Part shown: positions 10,574-22,572 of the stretch, piece after piece | How positions within the stretch are numbered: position 1 is the first letter of the stretch | Layout of the letters: the number at the start of each line of letters is the position of its first letter | Assembly: GCA_018902385.1 (NCBI GenBank) | Contig: JABSSW010000019.1 | Span: 620,001 to 684,000, forward strand | Length of the DNA: 64,000 nt | Origin: Physcia stellaris | Taxonomy: Eukaryota; Ascomycota; Lecanoromycetes; Caliciales; Physciaceae | Direction: 5' to 3' | Translations under genes and position numbers: made by a program | Notes under the pieces: generated by a model | Seen by the model: the letters and a program-made list of their open reading frames with translations, nothing else | Database searches by the model: none | What the model was told of the DNA's origin: nothing

Positions 10574-11581
10574 ATGCGTCCTACAGCGGTAGTCCCTCTT
10601 CTCTTATCCCTGGTCGCGTTTATCCTCTCCTTACTTTGCGTCTTCGCTGGATCGAAGCGCGGGTACCTTGAGAATGGCGACCTCCTTACTGTAAGCCCCC
10701 TGCTACCTTCTTGGGCAAATGGACAGCTAATCATACTGCTGATAAAGCTCAACACATCCATGCTCGGTCGCCTGACTGTGAACACCTCAAGTTCGCACTC
10801 TTCATTGCTGACCTCCATTGAAAGCAACATCAAAGGCGACATAAACGACCTTATTAGTGATGTCGCCAAGAAGCTCAACATCCATGACTTCTATAGCGCG
10901 CATATCCTCGACTATTGCGAGGTCAGTCAAGCCCTTGTTGGACTCCTCGGGCTAGATGATCGGAAAGAGCTGACAGTATGTAATCTAGGGCTTTTACACC
11001 CCGGGTCCAGTAGCAAACCTCACTGCGCATCCAAGCAAGAATGTCACCAAATGCTCGAACCAGACCGCGACCTTTCACTTCGACCCGGCCAAAGCCATCC
11101 AAAGCGAACTCAAGCCCGGCATCAACTTGACGGATCTCAAATGGCCGTCGGCGGTTCAAGACGGCATCGAAGCTGTCAAGCTTGCTAGCAACGTCATGTT
11201 TGTGCTGTATTGCATCGGTATTGCCGCGATCGGAGTAGCTCTGATCGGGGCACTTGTTGGCGTGGTTGCGGGAAACCGACTTTTCGCCATGGTCAACACA
11301 ATGCTCTCATTCGTAAGGCTCATTGGAGATTCCTCGACTGTATCTTCACTAACGGGGTGATCTAGCTTGCGTTCTTCGCTTTGATGCTCGCATCGGCAAT
11401 ATCGACGGGTGTCATTGTCAAGGTTACCAATGTTGTCAACAAGCATGGAAATGACATTGGGCTTGCAGCATACCGTGGCAAAACATTTCTGGGCATGACC
11501 TGGGCAGCTACCATTCTGGCACTGCTGACATCTTTTGTATGGTTTGCCGAGATCATCATTGGAAGAAGGAAGGGTTCTTAG
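10574..11581 (+). CDS. SUR7/PalI family plasma-membrane protein
   Basis: Four exons (10574-10690, 10748-10921, 10989-11312, 11366-11581), all phase 0, give 276 residues. The layout is typical of the SUR7/PalI family: an N-terminal helix (MRPTAVVPLLLSLVAFILSL), a long extracellular loop with several N-glycosylation sequons (NTS, NLT, NVT, NQT) and the YCEG motif, then three more helices in the last 120 residues, ending in a short basic tail. Members mark eisosome/MCC membrane domains or take part in pH sensing and wall integrity. The first intron is 57 nt and stop-free, so its retention would add 19 residues in the loop. The start was chosen at 10574 because it begins the hydrophobic leader; an upstream in-frame ATG at 10490 would put 28 extra residues before it. 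Confidence 0.85.
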
Positions 11582-12052
11582 GACAAGCGGAAGGTGAAGT
11601 CGGTTGGTCGGGAAGCTGCGAGGGGATTTGAGCGGGCAGCATGCAGTGATAATGTGATTTAGCGACTGCAAGTCAACAATCTATTCTGCATTTGGTTTTC
11701 GTTCCCATTGATTCCGAGAAGCCTTTAGGTTCTGACCGTTCAACGAAGGCTTGAACATTTGGCCAATGAACGACCCTTGCTGTGCTTGAGTGCGGAACGG
11801 GCCTCGTGGAAATGTCTCCGATGCCCCACTTTGATGCCCACTTCGCTCGTTGACTTTATTGTCAATAAAGCCTTGTTTTCTCTTCTCTTCTCTTCTCTAC
11901 CTATCCAAGTCACCCTCTCTATCGTTGATCCTTTCATAAGTAAATCCTCCTCACCCCCAGCTGCTCGTAATTTCAATCTCCAATACTGACCCAATCCGTG
12001 TCAGCCAGGAAATAAAGGCTCTCACCTACATCTTCCATTCTTCACCGTCAAC
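11582..12052. promoter_or_regulatory. Upstream region of the mannitol-1-phosphate dehydrogenase gene
   Basis: It contains a pyrimidine tract of repeated TTCTC units (about 11877-11900), a common fungal core-promoter feature, about 155 nt before the ATG. Just upstream is a perfect 7-nt inverted repeat CTTTATT/AATAAAG (11854-11860 and 11864-11870, 3-nt spacer). Confidence 0.4.
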
Positions 12053-13320
12053 ATGTCCAAAACAGCTGTCCATTTTGGTGGAGGGAACATTGGCCGAGGC
12101 TTTGTAGCCGAGAAGCTGCACATAGCCGGCTATGAGGTTTTCCAAACCTTCGCGGGTCCTACAAACGGGCGTTGACTGTTATTTCAGGTCGTATTTGTGG
12201 ATGTCATGGATAGCATCATCGATCTCCTCCAGAAAACAAAGGAGTACACTGTCACTGAGATCGGCACAGAGGGAGAGAAAGTCAACAAGATCACCAATTA
12301 TCGTGCCATCAACTCCAAATACAATGAGAAGGAAGTGATTGAGGAAATCTCAAAGGCAGAGATTGTACGCTCACGGCCTCCTATCGTTGATCTGGGCTAA
12401 ACCCATTGTCCCAGGTAACATGTGCAGTCGGTCCAAACATCCTTAAGTTCATTGCTGGGGTCATCGCCAAGGGCATTGACGGCCGCACAGCTTCCAAGCC
12501 TCTCGCCGTGGTGGCCTGCGAGAATATGATCGGTGCGACTGATACTCTTGCTGGGTTCATCAAAGACCCAAAGAATACCCCTGAAGACCGGGTCAAAACA
12601 ATCGACCAGCGGGCCAAGTTCGCCAATTCGGCCATTGACCGTATTGTACCTGGTCAAGATCCTAATGCCGGCCTAAACGTCAAGATCGAGACTTTCTACG
12701 AGTGGGTTGTGGACAAAACTCCGTTCGCGGAGCACGGCCACCCAGAGATCCACGCCATCCACTGGGTAGACGACCTGACCCCTTACATCGAGAGAAAGCT
12801 CTTCACCGTCAACACGTCCCATGCCACTGCAGCTTACTACGGTCACGTCCGTGGCAAGGCAACAGTAGACGAAGCAATGGCCGACACAGATATCCGTTCC
12901 ATTGTCCATGATTGTCTTGCGGAGACATCCCATCTCATTGTCAACAAGCACGGTATTGGCAAGCATGAGCAGAAGGAGTACGTCGATAAGATCATTACCC
13001 GTATCTCCAACCCTATGCTGAAAGACATCGTCGAGCGTGTTGGACGTGCACCACTTCGGAAGCTGGGTCGTAAAGAGCGATTCGTGGGCCCAGCGTTCGA
13101 GCTAGCAGAGATGGGTGCGAAGGTTGACGCGCTGCTGGGCGCAATGGAAATGGCCTTCAGATTCACAGATGTGGAAGCTGACGAAGAGAGCGTCGAGTTG
13201 GCGAAGATACTAATGGAAAACGATGCTAAAGCCGTCGTCGAGAAAGTGTGTGGGTTGAAGGAGAGTGATAAGCTCTACCCTCAAGTCCTCAAAGTGGTGG
13301 AGAAGGTGCAAAAAAACTAG
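12053..13320 (+). CDS. mtlD: Mannitol-1-phosphate 5-dehydrogenase
   Basis: Reduces fructose-6-phosphate to mannitol-1-phosphate with NADH, the entry to fungal mannitol metabolism. Exons 12053-12136, 12188-12364 and 12415-13320 are all phase 0 and give 388 residues, the usual length of ascomycete enzymes. The N-terminal Rossmann motif [12 protein letters not shown] is intact, and so is the catalytic-domain stretch [13 protein letters not shown] with the lysine characteristic of polyol-specific long-chain dehydrogenases. The start is the first ATG after a CT-rich promoter tract. The protein has no targeting signal and is presumably cytosolic. Family identification is strong. Confidence 0.94.
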
Positions 13321-13748
13321 GCTGCCAGACTCGGGAAATGCTCCTCCGGTCTTGTTTGATCTTCTCTGGCTTTAACGAGATAGACAGGGTTTAGATCTGG
13401 TAAGCGTTCAATTAACACAAAAGTCCCCTCTGCTCTACATACGTTGCGACCTTCTCCATGTTACTGGCGTGACGAGATATTAGCCATAACACGAAAATTC
13501 ATTTGCCAAAGCTCTAGAATGCAGTATAACGAGCTACGATACTTTAAGTCTCAATGAAGAGAGTTTCCTCGTGGTCATCAGTTTCCCCCACTCTGTCAAC
13601 ACTCACATGTCCCAGGCTCCACAGTGAATCGGGCTTTCCGTATCAGGATATCACACCACCTCGAACACGCCTACCTCATCAGAATACTCACGGAGACCAC
13701 TTTAGACTCGCCAAACCAAAGGTTTACTCAGTTTCCAAACGTATCACC
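13321..13748. other. Intergenic region
   Basis: 430 nt with nothing recognisable. It probably holds the terminator of the dehydrogenase and the promoter of the next small gene. Confidence 0.3.
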
Positions 13749-14678
13749 ATGTCTTCCCCAAGCCCGTCCCTCATCTCTGCCCTCGACAAAATCCCCACCG
13801 TATCTCCCACTAACGCCAGCTCACCCAAGCTGGCCCCGCTCATACTATCAGAGATCAAAGAGCCCGGCACAGGCCTCGGCATCATTTCTCGCGAGATGTT
13901 CGATGCCTCGAGATGGTATTAATCTCCCCCCCCCTTTTCTTCCCTTTCACTATTCATGTCTCTCTCAAAGGGTAGAATAACAGACAAGCAACGAAAAGAC
14001 ACGCACTTACTTTGCCCGAATCTCAAGGTCCCCTGCAACCCCCCACCTGGACATCCAATACCTTAAATTCGTCACCCTGATCACCAACCGCATCCGCGCC
14101 GGCGAGAGCAGCGTGAAGGAGGTCGAGGACTTCGTGAGGCTGTTGACGACGGATGGGGAGGATGCGTTTTGGGCGCCGGTCCCGGAGCTGGTGCCGGAGG
14201 TGGATCCCGATGAGTTTGTTACTCTTCTCTCTTCTCTTCCCTCTCTCTTCTGTTCTTTTTTCCTTTCTCTCTGCCCTGCCTCATTCAACCTTGTGATCTA
14301 TCTCGAGGAAACAACCCCTTTTCTCTTCTTGTTCCTATTGAAACTCCAATTACTGTAAATACCTAACTAAACCATCTCCATAAACCCAGAGCTCCCGAAA
14401 TCGACGACACCAACAAACCCTTAACCGTCTTCCGCCTCCAGATCTACAACGAGCTCAACGATCGGCGGCAAGCATCCCCAAAGGGAAGCGACGGGAGCGA
14501 GCAGCTGGAAATGGAGGGTGAAAGACAAGGCGAGGCGAGGAGGTTGGAAGAGGGCAGTCAGACGGCTTTGAGACGGACTATTTTCGGAAGGGATGCTATT
14601 ATACCCAAGGGAGGGAGGCAGGATAAACTGCTGCAGAGCTGGATGGAGATGGGGTATCCGGATCGTGTGAAGCGGTGA
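13749..14678 (+). CDS. Conserved-looking protein of unknown function
   Basis: Three exons (13749-13915, 14028-14213, 14390-14678) close in phase to 213 residues. Reading begins MSSPSPSLISALDKIPTV. Exon 2 supplies a helical segment with HLDIQYLKFVTLI and SVKEVEDFVRLL. Exon 3 is charged and ends LLQSWMEMGYPDRVKR. I recognise no domain, signal peptide or membrane helix. Both introns are over 100 nt, and the second has a long TCTCT-rich tract just after its donor. The exon model rests on splice consensus and phase only; the plausible amphipathic helices and the amino-acid-sensible junctions (DASRW-SPATPHL, PDE-APEIDD) support coding. Function unknown. Confidence 0.55.
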
Positions 14679-15215
14679 TGGGAGATTGTGGATGTCTGTT
14701 GGGAGGAGTTTCTAGGGTATGGATTACGGCTGCAGGACCCCGGGTTGGGGGGGTTTTCTTTTGCGAAAAGATTTAAAAAGAAGGTGGTTAACCACGAATA
14801 GTACATAGCTGTGGAGAAGAAGTCTTCCTAGGTGCTCTCACCGAAACATGGCTTAAGCATCACAGAGAAGGCAGAAGGGACTAGGAAACCTGCACTCCTT
14901 ATTTATTCAACAAGCTACGCATTAATGTTCAAGCTGAAGTACGTGAATGAGACCTTTTTACCTAGGCTGTGAATTTGCCAAGTGATTTATAGTGAGTCGT
15001 CCCATCTTCAACCCCAGAGGTTTGCCAGCTGCCAGCCCTAACCGAGGCACCTCTGGGTCCCGCTTCAAGATTGGCAATCCGACTGCCTCGAGTCAAAGCA
15101 TACTCTGCCCTCGTATGATGTAGGCACGTTCTTCCAAGCAGGGCGTTTCGTTTCCACACTCCACAGTTTCGAAGGTGAAGCACGTCAGTCCAGAGCTTTG
15201 AAACCACCAGCTGGA
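14679..15215. promoter_or_regulatory. Upstream region of the peroxisomal enoyl-CoA hydratase gene
   Basis: 537 nt without a gene. It includes one CCGAGG (15042-15047), the reverse complement of the CCTCGG core recognised by FarA/FarB/CTF1-type factors, 169 nt before the ATG. A single hexamer in this space is weak evidence. Confidence 0.35.
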
Positions 15216-16127
15216 ATGCCTTCAGCAACGCCGACGTTCTCCACCTCACCCCCTCCCACATCTTTCAGTCAAATCTCCTTTCCAGCGCCACACGTCCTGC
15301 TCGTCACCCTCTCAAGGCCTAAAGACCTCAACTGCATCAACTCCGCGGGAAACGCCGAGCTCGACCGCGTCTGGCAATGGCTGGACAGTGAGCCTTCTCT
15401 CCGGATTGGAATCGTGACCGGTGAAGGACGTGCGTTCTGCGCGGGCGCGGATCTGAAAGGTTTGTTCTCGTTCAAGAGGGTTCGTCTTTGGGTTGTACGG
15501 AAGATAGACTGAGCTCGAGCTTTTGCAGAATGGAATACCTCTAATACGTCCACCTCCCAAAAGCGATCTCCAATGCCACCCTCCGGTTTCGGCGGCCTTT
15601 CTCGACGGATTGGGAAGAAGCCCGTGATAGCAGCTGTGAACGGGGTTGCCATGGGAGGGGGGTGTGAGATTATTATCAATTGCGATATTGTGCTCGCTTC
15701 GGTCGCTGCAAAGTTCGCTCTGCCGGAGGTTAAAAGGGGCGTCATTGCTCTTGCTGGTGCGTTGCCTCGGCTTGTTCGAACGGTAGGGAAGCAGCGAGCT
15801 ATGGAGATGGCTTTGACTGGCCGAACGCTGGATGCACATGAAGCGAGGGTTTGGGGTCTAGTGAACGAGGTTGTAGAAGGCGAGCCTCGAATGGTAGTGG
15901 AAAGGGCGCTAGAGGTTGCGACGGCGATTGCGGCGAACAGCCCCGATAGTGTAGTAGTAAGCCGTGAAGGCGTCTTGCTAGGCTGGCACGGGCTCGGTGC
16001 TGAAGAGGGCACTGAGAGTCTCATCCAAGGGAGTTGGAAGAGAATGGAGGGCGGCGAAAACATGAAGGAGGGTGTGAAGGCTTTCGTGGAAAAGAGGACG
16101 CCCAGGTGGGTCGACAGTAAACTGTGA
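15216..16127 (+). CDS. Enoyl-CoA hydratase/isomerase with peroxisomal PTS1 signal
   Basis: Crotonase-fold enzyme, 280 residues from exons 15216-15459 and 15529-16127 (phase 1 intron). The oxyanion-hole segment GRAFCAGADLKEW, the second-site sequence AAVNGVAMGGGCE and the glutamate-containing PEVKRGVIALAGALPRL match the family. The C-terminus is DSKL, a textbook type-1 peroxisomal targeting signal, so it should act in the peroxisome, probably in beta-oxidation or a related acyl-CoA route. It ends tail-to-tail with tim21. The substrate cannot be fixed from sequence; AUH-like methylglutaconyl-CoA hydratase or delta-isomerase activity are alternatives. The start at 15216 is the first ATG after the promoter and gives the expected N-terminal length. 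Confidence 0.87.
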
Positions 16128-16409
16128 AGACTGGCCTGGAGGACGACGGGCACGTTGCTGCCAGATCTAACAGTGCGACCATGTAGTGCGCCGATGTTGA
16201 AGTCTGGGAGTCCTGCAGCACCCTGATAAGTCTGCCTCCGTTCAAGAAAAGCCAGAGGCTACTAGGATGCAACTTGTACCTTTCAGATTATAGTCAAGGA
16301 CTTCAAAGTTCAGAACGTACCAGACTGGATTATAAGGTACATCGTGCGCGCGAAAAGTGTTTATCGCAATTGATGTAGCGGGCCATTGCATCTCGATGGA
16401 ACTTTCTTT

Positions 16410-17274
16410 TCATCTCCAACGCGCCCCAAATAGCGAGAAACCGGCTCTTGGGGTCTCTTTCTTGGCATCTGAGTTTTCCAGATACAGAAGAGGGTGCCCT
16501 ATAGATGTGTTTCAGTCATAGTCCTGCCCAACGACTCGGTTGCTCTACCTTTGACATTTAAGGTCAGATACTTGTATTCAAAGTCGGCTTGGTCTGACCC
16601 TCTGATCATATGCAGGTTAACCACGCCAGAGCGTAATGAACCTTCAACGTTGAAATGCATCAGCAGATGATCGGCTCCTGTCCGATCTTTGCGTAAAGTC
16701 GACCTGTTGTCTGCCAATTAGTATACTGTAGATTAGGGATTGTGTTCGGACGCCAATACGCTATTGGTCTTGCTCGCGCCCATTTATTTGATGTAGGTTC
16801 TCCAAACGCTCGAATTTTGTGCCCTGCACCAAGCAATTCCACGGCTCGAGAATCGCCTCGAATTTGGTCTACGGCCCTGTTGAAATGGCGAGTTTTACTA
16901 TCTGCGGAGAAAACCTCCGAGTAAAGAAGGTATATCACTCCTCCCTGCTCTAAATAAGCTTAGGTCTGAATCTTTGGTGACAACAGGCAAACCGTGAGCA
17001 CAACGCCGCTCAGGACGAGTCCGAGATTGAAGGTCTGCTGTGTGGTTCTTGCAACCTTTTCTCTTCGGGTTAGATCCTGCCATTGGACCCGTCCATCATC
17101 GCTGACAACGGTAACCTGCCTTCTAGTAGGAGCAGATGGTCCGGACGCGGTGTTACTGGAGACGTGTTTCCTGGCTACCGCATTCAGTGCTTGAATTTTG
17201 GTTGTAACTTGGCCTCCTGGAGCGTTCGGGCGCAGACATTTCGTCTTCGCTGTTGGCCTTAGGTATGAAAGCAT
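16410..17274 (-). CDS. tim21: Mitochondrial import inner membrane translocase subunit Tim21
   Basis: Component of the TIM23 complex that binds Tom22 in the intermembrane space. Four exons (17274-16993, 16944-16760, 16703-16549, 16498-16410) give 236 residues with exact phase. The N-terminus is a basic mitochondrial presequence. A membrane helix follows TTQQTFNLGLVLSGVVL and spans the first junction into GGVIYLLYSEVFS. The intermembrane-space domain contains SKTRHFNRAVDQI, HGEPTSNKW-like FGEPTSNKWARARPIAS, FNVEGSLRSGVVNLHM and the C-terminal LYLENSDA...FSLFGARWR, all hallmark Tim21 segments. Head-to-head with glo3 across only 304 nt. The last exon was placed by matching the expected C-terminus to an intron with good GT-AG ends. 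Confidence 0.93.
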
Positions 17275-17578
17275 TGTAGACTGTACATGCCTTCATACAT
17301 TTGTCTGCTGCAAGATGTTCCGTGATGGTGGAAGTGATCAGTCGAATCTGTGGCAGAGGTTGGCTCGCGGGGGCCGCAACGGAAAGGACCACGTGACCGT
17401 GTAGATGGATGCCACTTTTTGACTTTGAACATTCCTCGTGTCCCTTCTGTAAGCTTATTGAGAGCCTCCTGCAGGCGAAAAGCAGTCATTCCCCAGTCCA
17501 ACTTTCTAGCAAGATCGTCCTGCTTGCTCTAGATTCTATTTCACATTCCCCCCGAAGGTCCACAAGGTTGTGGTCACA
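17275..17578. promoter_or_regulatory. Shared tim21/glo3 divergent promoter
   Basis: Only 304 nt separate the two start codons, so the promoters must be adjacent or shared. It contains the core GACCACGTGACC with an E-box CACGTG near 17390-17395 and no coding frame of its own. Confidence 0.5.
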
Positions 17579-19332
17579 ATGGCACTTGCTACCAAAGCTC
17601 AATCTCAAAAGATATTTGAGAAACTCAAAACAAAGCCCGCAAACAAGGTATCTGCCGTTCCATATACAAATATCAAGCATTCACTCATTGTTCTTAAGGT
17701 GTGTTTCGATTGTGGCACCAAGAATCCCACATGGTCCTCCGTTCCTCTCGGCATATACCTCTGTCTCGACTGCTCATCTAACCACCGTAACCTTGGTGTT
17801 CACATATCCTTTGTCCGATCGACTAATCTTGACCGTAAGTCTTCTGTCTCAAATGGTTGGTCAAAGCTGATCGGCGCATCGACAGAATGGCAATGGGACC
17901 AACTACGGATAATGAAGGTTGGAGGCAATGAATCAGCAACGAAGTATTTCCAGTCACACGGGGGATCCGCAGCGCTGGCATCTAAAGATCCCAAGACAAA
18001 GTACACTTCCAATGCTGCAACTAAGTACAAAGAAGATCTGAAGAGACGGGCGGCTGCGGATGCTTTGGAGTAAGAAATCTATTTGTTGGTTTGAGTATCT
18101 TTGCTCAGTCACTTATAGATATCCGGATGAGGTTGTTATCACGGACATTGCCGCTGGCGCTGCAACCAAAGAAGGTGACACTACACCCGCAGAACCTGGG
18201 GACGACTTTTTTTCATCATGGGATAAACCTGCCATCAAACGACCAAGTAACCCTCCATCAAGGACCCAAACGCCACCAGTGATAAGCAGAACAGGGTCAC
18301 CCTTCCTAAATCCTGGCGCGAACGGCGGCGGCCTAATAAGACCCAAATCACCACTCGCCAACGCTGAATCCGAATCCTCGAAAATTGGCGCTTCTCGTGC
18401 CGTTCCCTCTGCAGCTATCCGCAAAACCACCGCTACTGGTGCTCCCAGAAAGACCAACGTGCTGGGGGCAAAGAAGACGCAAAAACTCGGTGCTAAAAAG
18501 TTAGGGGGTGGAGACACTCTTGACTTTGATGCAGCCGAAAAGAAAGCAAAAGAAGAAGCAGAACGAATAGAAAAGCTTGGATATGATCCCGAAGCTGAAA
18601 AAGCGGCTACCGACTCCAAGATCAAGACTGCAGGCATTACAGAGAAGACAAAGATCGTCTCTCCAACGCCTCTCAGCCCTGGCAAGGCCGGTGGCTTCGG
18701 CGCAACTCAGGGCCATAAACGAAGTGACAGCGAGGTAGAAAGACTGGGAATGGGCGTGGCGAGGCTCGGGTTTGGGCAGACAGGTGGGGCAAAACCCGCT
18801 GTGTCAGCTCCCAAGAGGATGGGATTCGGCTCGGTGGGTGCAAGCAAGACAATTGAAGAAGGTACGACAGAATAGAGGCAATACGGTAATGGTGAAACTA
18901 AGCGCGCACAGATGATGACGAACGCTACGCTCGTCAAAAATTCGGCACACAGAAAGGAATTTCTTCCGACGAATTCTTTGGCAAAGGCGCCTTTGATCCG
19001 TCAGCACAGTCCGAAGCGAAGACACGTCTGCAAGGCTTCGAAGGAGCCACATCCATCAGCTCAAATGCATACTTCGGTAGACCTGAAGACGATATCCCTC
19101 AAGCAGATGAGTATGGCAATTATGGTGATTTAGAGGGTGCAGCAAGGGATTTTGTTCGGAAGTTTGGGGTAACGGCTGGGGATGATCTGGATAATTTGAG
19201 CGCAGTGCTGGGAGAGGGTGCGACGAAATTACAAGGTATATCGCCCTTGAGTGACCGTGTTAACAGTAGATGTGAAAGAGCTGACACGGGGTTCTGTTCC
19301 CAGGGGCAATCCGCAATTACCTCAATGGATGA
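17579..19332 (+). CDS. glo3: ADP-ribosylation factor GTPase-activating protein Glo3
   Basis: ArfGAP of COPI retrograde transport. Six exons (17579-17647, 17699-17834, 17886-18069, 18119-18861, 18912-19235, 19304-19332) join to 494 residues. The N-terminal ArfGAP zinc finger reads CFDCGTKNPTW...GIYLCLDCSSNHRNLGVHISFVRS, with the four cysteines and the arginine of the HISFVRS motif that acts as the catalytic finger. The middle is low-complexity with SP-rich stretches and a KKAKEEAERIEKLGYD helix (BoCCS-like region). The C-terminal part carries repeated ISSxxFFG / SISSNAYFG motifs, the Glo3 regulatory motif, and ends AIRNYLNG. All junction phases agree. Confidence 0.93.
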
Positions 19333-19933
19333 AGGGGCTGTCATTGACATTGCAATTGACTTGTCTTCGTGCAGTAAAACTGCTAGAGAGAACAATGGCA
19401 CTGATTATAATGACGGGCGAAACGTCCTCTGCTTTGGCTTCGCCACCTGTGAGTCCATATGCTCCTACCTTTTACGAAGAGCTTTGCGATCTCGCGGTGT
19501 TCTCTAGTCTCTGATATGCCAACCAATTTAGTAGCTTCGTTAGTTTGTTTCAACGAACAGTTCTAGGAGCTTAGAGCGGGCTCGATGCCTTCCTTGGCGA
19601 GAATTGACTCGCAATGCTCGTTATGATTCGTTAAGCTAACCTCAAAACATCGTGGCACAGCGTGAGAGCTGAAGGCCCTGAAGCCTCCCGAAATTTCCAT
19701 GGTAAATTATTCAGCCTCAGCCACCCGATTCTAGTTCTGAGGGCCAATTGCATGCTTATCTTTCTCCCTTCTATACCTCCTGGCGTCCTGCCACCGCAGG
19801 TACTATTTCTTTCTCGTCGCATTCATCAGTACTGGATACCTGTTGATTCTTGTAATCAATCGCCCACAAGAATCCAAGGCGATATCAGCATCTCGCCTTC
19901 GATTTCCCGTGCATAGCAGGGGGTCAAGCGAAA
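19333..19933. other. Intergenic region glo3 - DUF3176 gene
   Basis: 600 nt. I see no gene, RNA or repeat that I can support. Confidence 0.3.
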
Positions 19934-22383
19934 ATGGATTCTCAGTACCATAACTTACGGGCACAAACAGCAGAAGTCGGAGTAACAGCCAGTGACACTG
20001 CCGATACCGGTAATGCTGTTCAGCGCTTAGCCTATCACAGTGGTCTTCAAGACGATGAGGTTAGCAGCATTAGCGATGAGCGGAATGAGGAGGAGTCCGG
20101 AAGCAATAAGTTACAAGAGCGTGTCTATGTGCCGGCCGAGAAAACCCCAGAGATGTCAGTAATGCCGACATCACACCTCGAGTCAAACAGTCTAGGTCGT
20201 TACGAACCTCGTTCAGCGCAGCAATATCAGCATCGAGTCATGCGACTGAAGAACTATGCGCACGATTGGTGGTTGTTTGAGCTAGGAGCACTTGCAATAA
20301 GTTACATGGCTATGATTGCCTTGGTCATCATTCTGAGATTGTACGAGAACGAACCTGTACCGCGTTGGCCAGGGCATATCACTCTCAATGCCTTGATCTC
20401 TGTGACCTCGACAATCATGAAGGCAGCTATCGCTGTTCCAATCACGGCCTCAATAAGTCAGATGAAATGGGTGTGGTTCAAAGAGCGGAATCCTCTTCGG
20501 GGGATGCAGGTTTTCGACGAAGCCTCTCGTGGACCTCTCGGCGCCTTGAAATTGCTGTTATCGAAGTACGTCCTGAGCTTTGCATCTTTGGGAGCTCTGA
20601 TAATCCTACTAGCATTGGGAATGGACCCATTCTTCCAGCAGGTAGTCTCGTATCCTCTTGAGTTGCGGGTTGAGACGCACGACTCGGCCTCCTCAGTAGC
20701 TTACCTTCCCAAAGGAAGTTCTTACAGCTCTGTGCGTGCGACCGAAAAGACTGGCGACCCGGCGGCGGAATACGCAATGCAGCAGTAGGTTCCCACTGCT
20801 TTCTATTCTCTGTTGAATCCCAAATTTGAGCCAAACGCATGCCATCGGCGACGTGTCTCTAAAGGAAATGAAATGTGAAAGCTTACCAACGCTTATACGA
20901 GACTGGAAATGCTAATTCCAAAATTTAAAGAGCCGTCTATGGAAGTCTGTTCCTTGGCTCTCCGAAGACCACAGCCGCCTCTTGCTCCTCGGGCAATTGT
21001 ACATGGCCGCCATTCCAGACTTTGGGTGTCTGTAATCGATGCGAAGACGTGAGTGCTCTAATCCAAAAAGACGAGGTACCAAATCCAGACTGGGATCCGG
21101 ATGGTGACAGCGGTGTCTCGAAAACCAAGCTAAGCTACCGTTTGCCCAATGGGTTGAATGTCACCTTGCCAAATGAGGTCGTCTACGACGAGCCGGCCAT
21201 AATCAATTCCAATGGGAGTACTATATTGACGCAATTACCAATGATAAACTTCACGATCACCAACATGTCCATCATGAGTACGACGGCAGCCTATGAATGT
21301 AACGTCCACTGGTGTGTCAAAGAGTACAACTCTTCAGTATCTGGAGGCGTCCTAACGGAGGTACCGCTCACACTCGATCCACCGTTGCCCAGTTTTGATA
21401 GTTATAATGGCACTAGCTCGTGGTGCGACTGGTTTGCCAACGATTTTCAATACATTTACTATGATGGGCCCCCTCCAATCGGTACCCCTCTTTACCATTA
21501 CGACCCGAGCATCAGCAACGATCCGGATAAGAACTGTATAGTAAAGCTCTACACTGAAAATGAGACATTCTACTTCACCAATGCGACTCAATACGCGCTC
21601 CTGGATCTACTTCAGCATGTCTTTACAGGAAATCTTGTAAGTTTGGATTTCTTTTGGCTCGTAATAACCATAACTGTCAAGTCATATTAGGTAAGATCTC
21701 ATGGCCTGCTAGGCGCACAGGTCATGGGAAAGAGACTACCCGACTTGGGACGCGTTTGCGAGATTTATCTGTTCCCTCCTCCCATGAGGAGGCATCTGCC
21801 ACGGTTCAACGATCATTTGATAGAGGAAAGGCTAATCACACTTTCTTGTTAGACATGGGCGGGCGATACGATCCTGAATCCCTCATCCGACACCATACAA
21901 ACTTTCACGACGGACTGGTCATTTCCGAAAGCTGAGCCCGGGAAGCCTCTCGATCCGAACGCCAACAGATACGCCGCCGGTAACATCACCTTGGTCAATA
22001 TCCCGGAACTTATGAACAATTTGACCGAGAGCATGACCGTCCGTATACGGCAGGCCGCTGCGGGACTACCTCCTCCCAATAGCACAGTCGATGGGACGAC
22101 CTACCAGCTCCAGGCCATCGTCAAAGTTCGTTGGCGGTGGTTAACGCTACCCATAGTTGTGCTTCTCCTCACGGCGGTTTTGCTCATGGCTTCGATAGCA
22201 TTAACCTTCTCCACCAAAACAAAGCCATGGAAGTCCTCGGCGACGGCCCTTTTATTTCATGGACTCGATGCGGAACGTCTCGATCAAGTCAGTGGCATCA
22301 AGAAGCGAGCGCAGATGGATCAAGCTTCTCGCGAGATTACAGTTCAGCTTGTCAAAACTGAGCATGGATGGCGACTGCGATGA
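19934..22383 (+). CDS. DUF3176-family membrane protein
   Basis: Fungal-specific polytopic membrane protein of unknown function. Exons 19934-20784 and 20931-21636 join in phase. The last exon 21853-22383 is in phase if 21637-21852 is removed, giving about 695 residues. The N-terminal 110 residues are polar, then come helices around WWLFELGALAISYMAMIALVIILRL, a TASISQMKWVWF motif typical of the family, and a third helix. The large extracellular loop has the SCSSGNCTWPPFQTLGVC motif, several cysteines and many NxS/T sequons. A final helix (WRWLTLPIVVLLLTAVLLM) precedes TKPWKSSATALLFHGL. The region 21637-21852 is odd: it contains one complete 54-nt intron followed immediately by another GTAAG donor (see findings). 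The exact exon structure there is uncertain. Confidence 0.78.
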
Positions 22384-22572
22384 AGACTTGATTATCTACT
22401 TTCGCGACATAAAGGGCAAGCTCTTTTAACAATCTAGCGGCTTCGCCTGTTCAGAGTAGCGATGTGGGAAAACCTTACTGAAAGCCAGGATTGTGCGCCA
22501 GACAAAGCCTTCTCTATGCAAACCGAGCATCTATCGCCGGGTCGTCTCGATTGAAATCGGATAGAGTACCCT

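Noticed and set aside
15269-16153. Minus-strand ORF of 294 codons
   Set aside because: It lies antisense to the enoyl-CoA hydratase, whose motifs and SKL end are clear. Codon bias of the real gene keeps the opposite strand open.
18113-18685. Minus-strand ORF of 190 codons
   Set aside because: Antisense shadow of the low-complexity middle of glo3.
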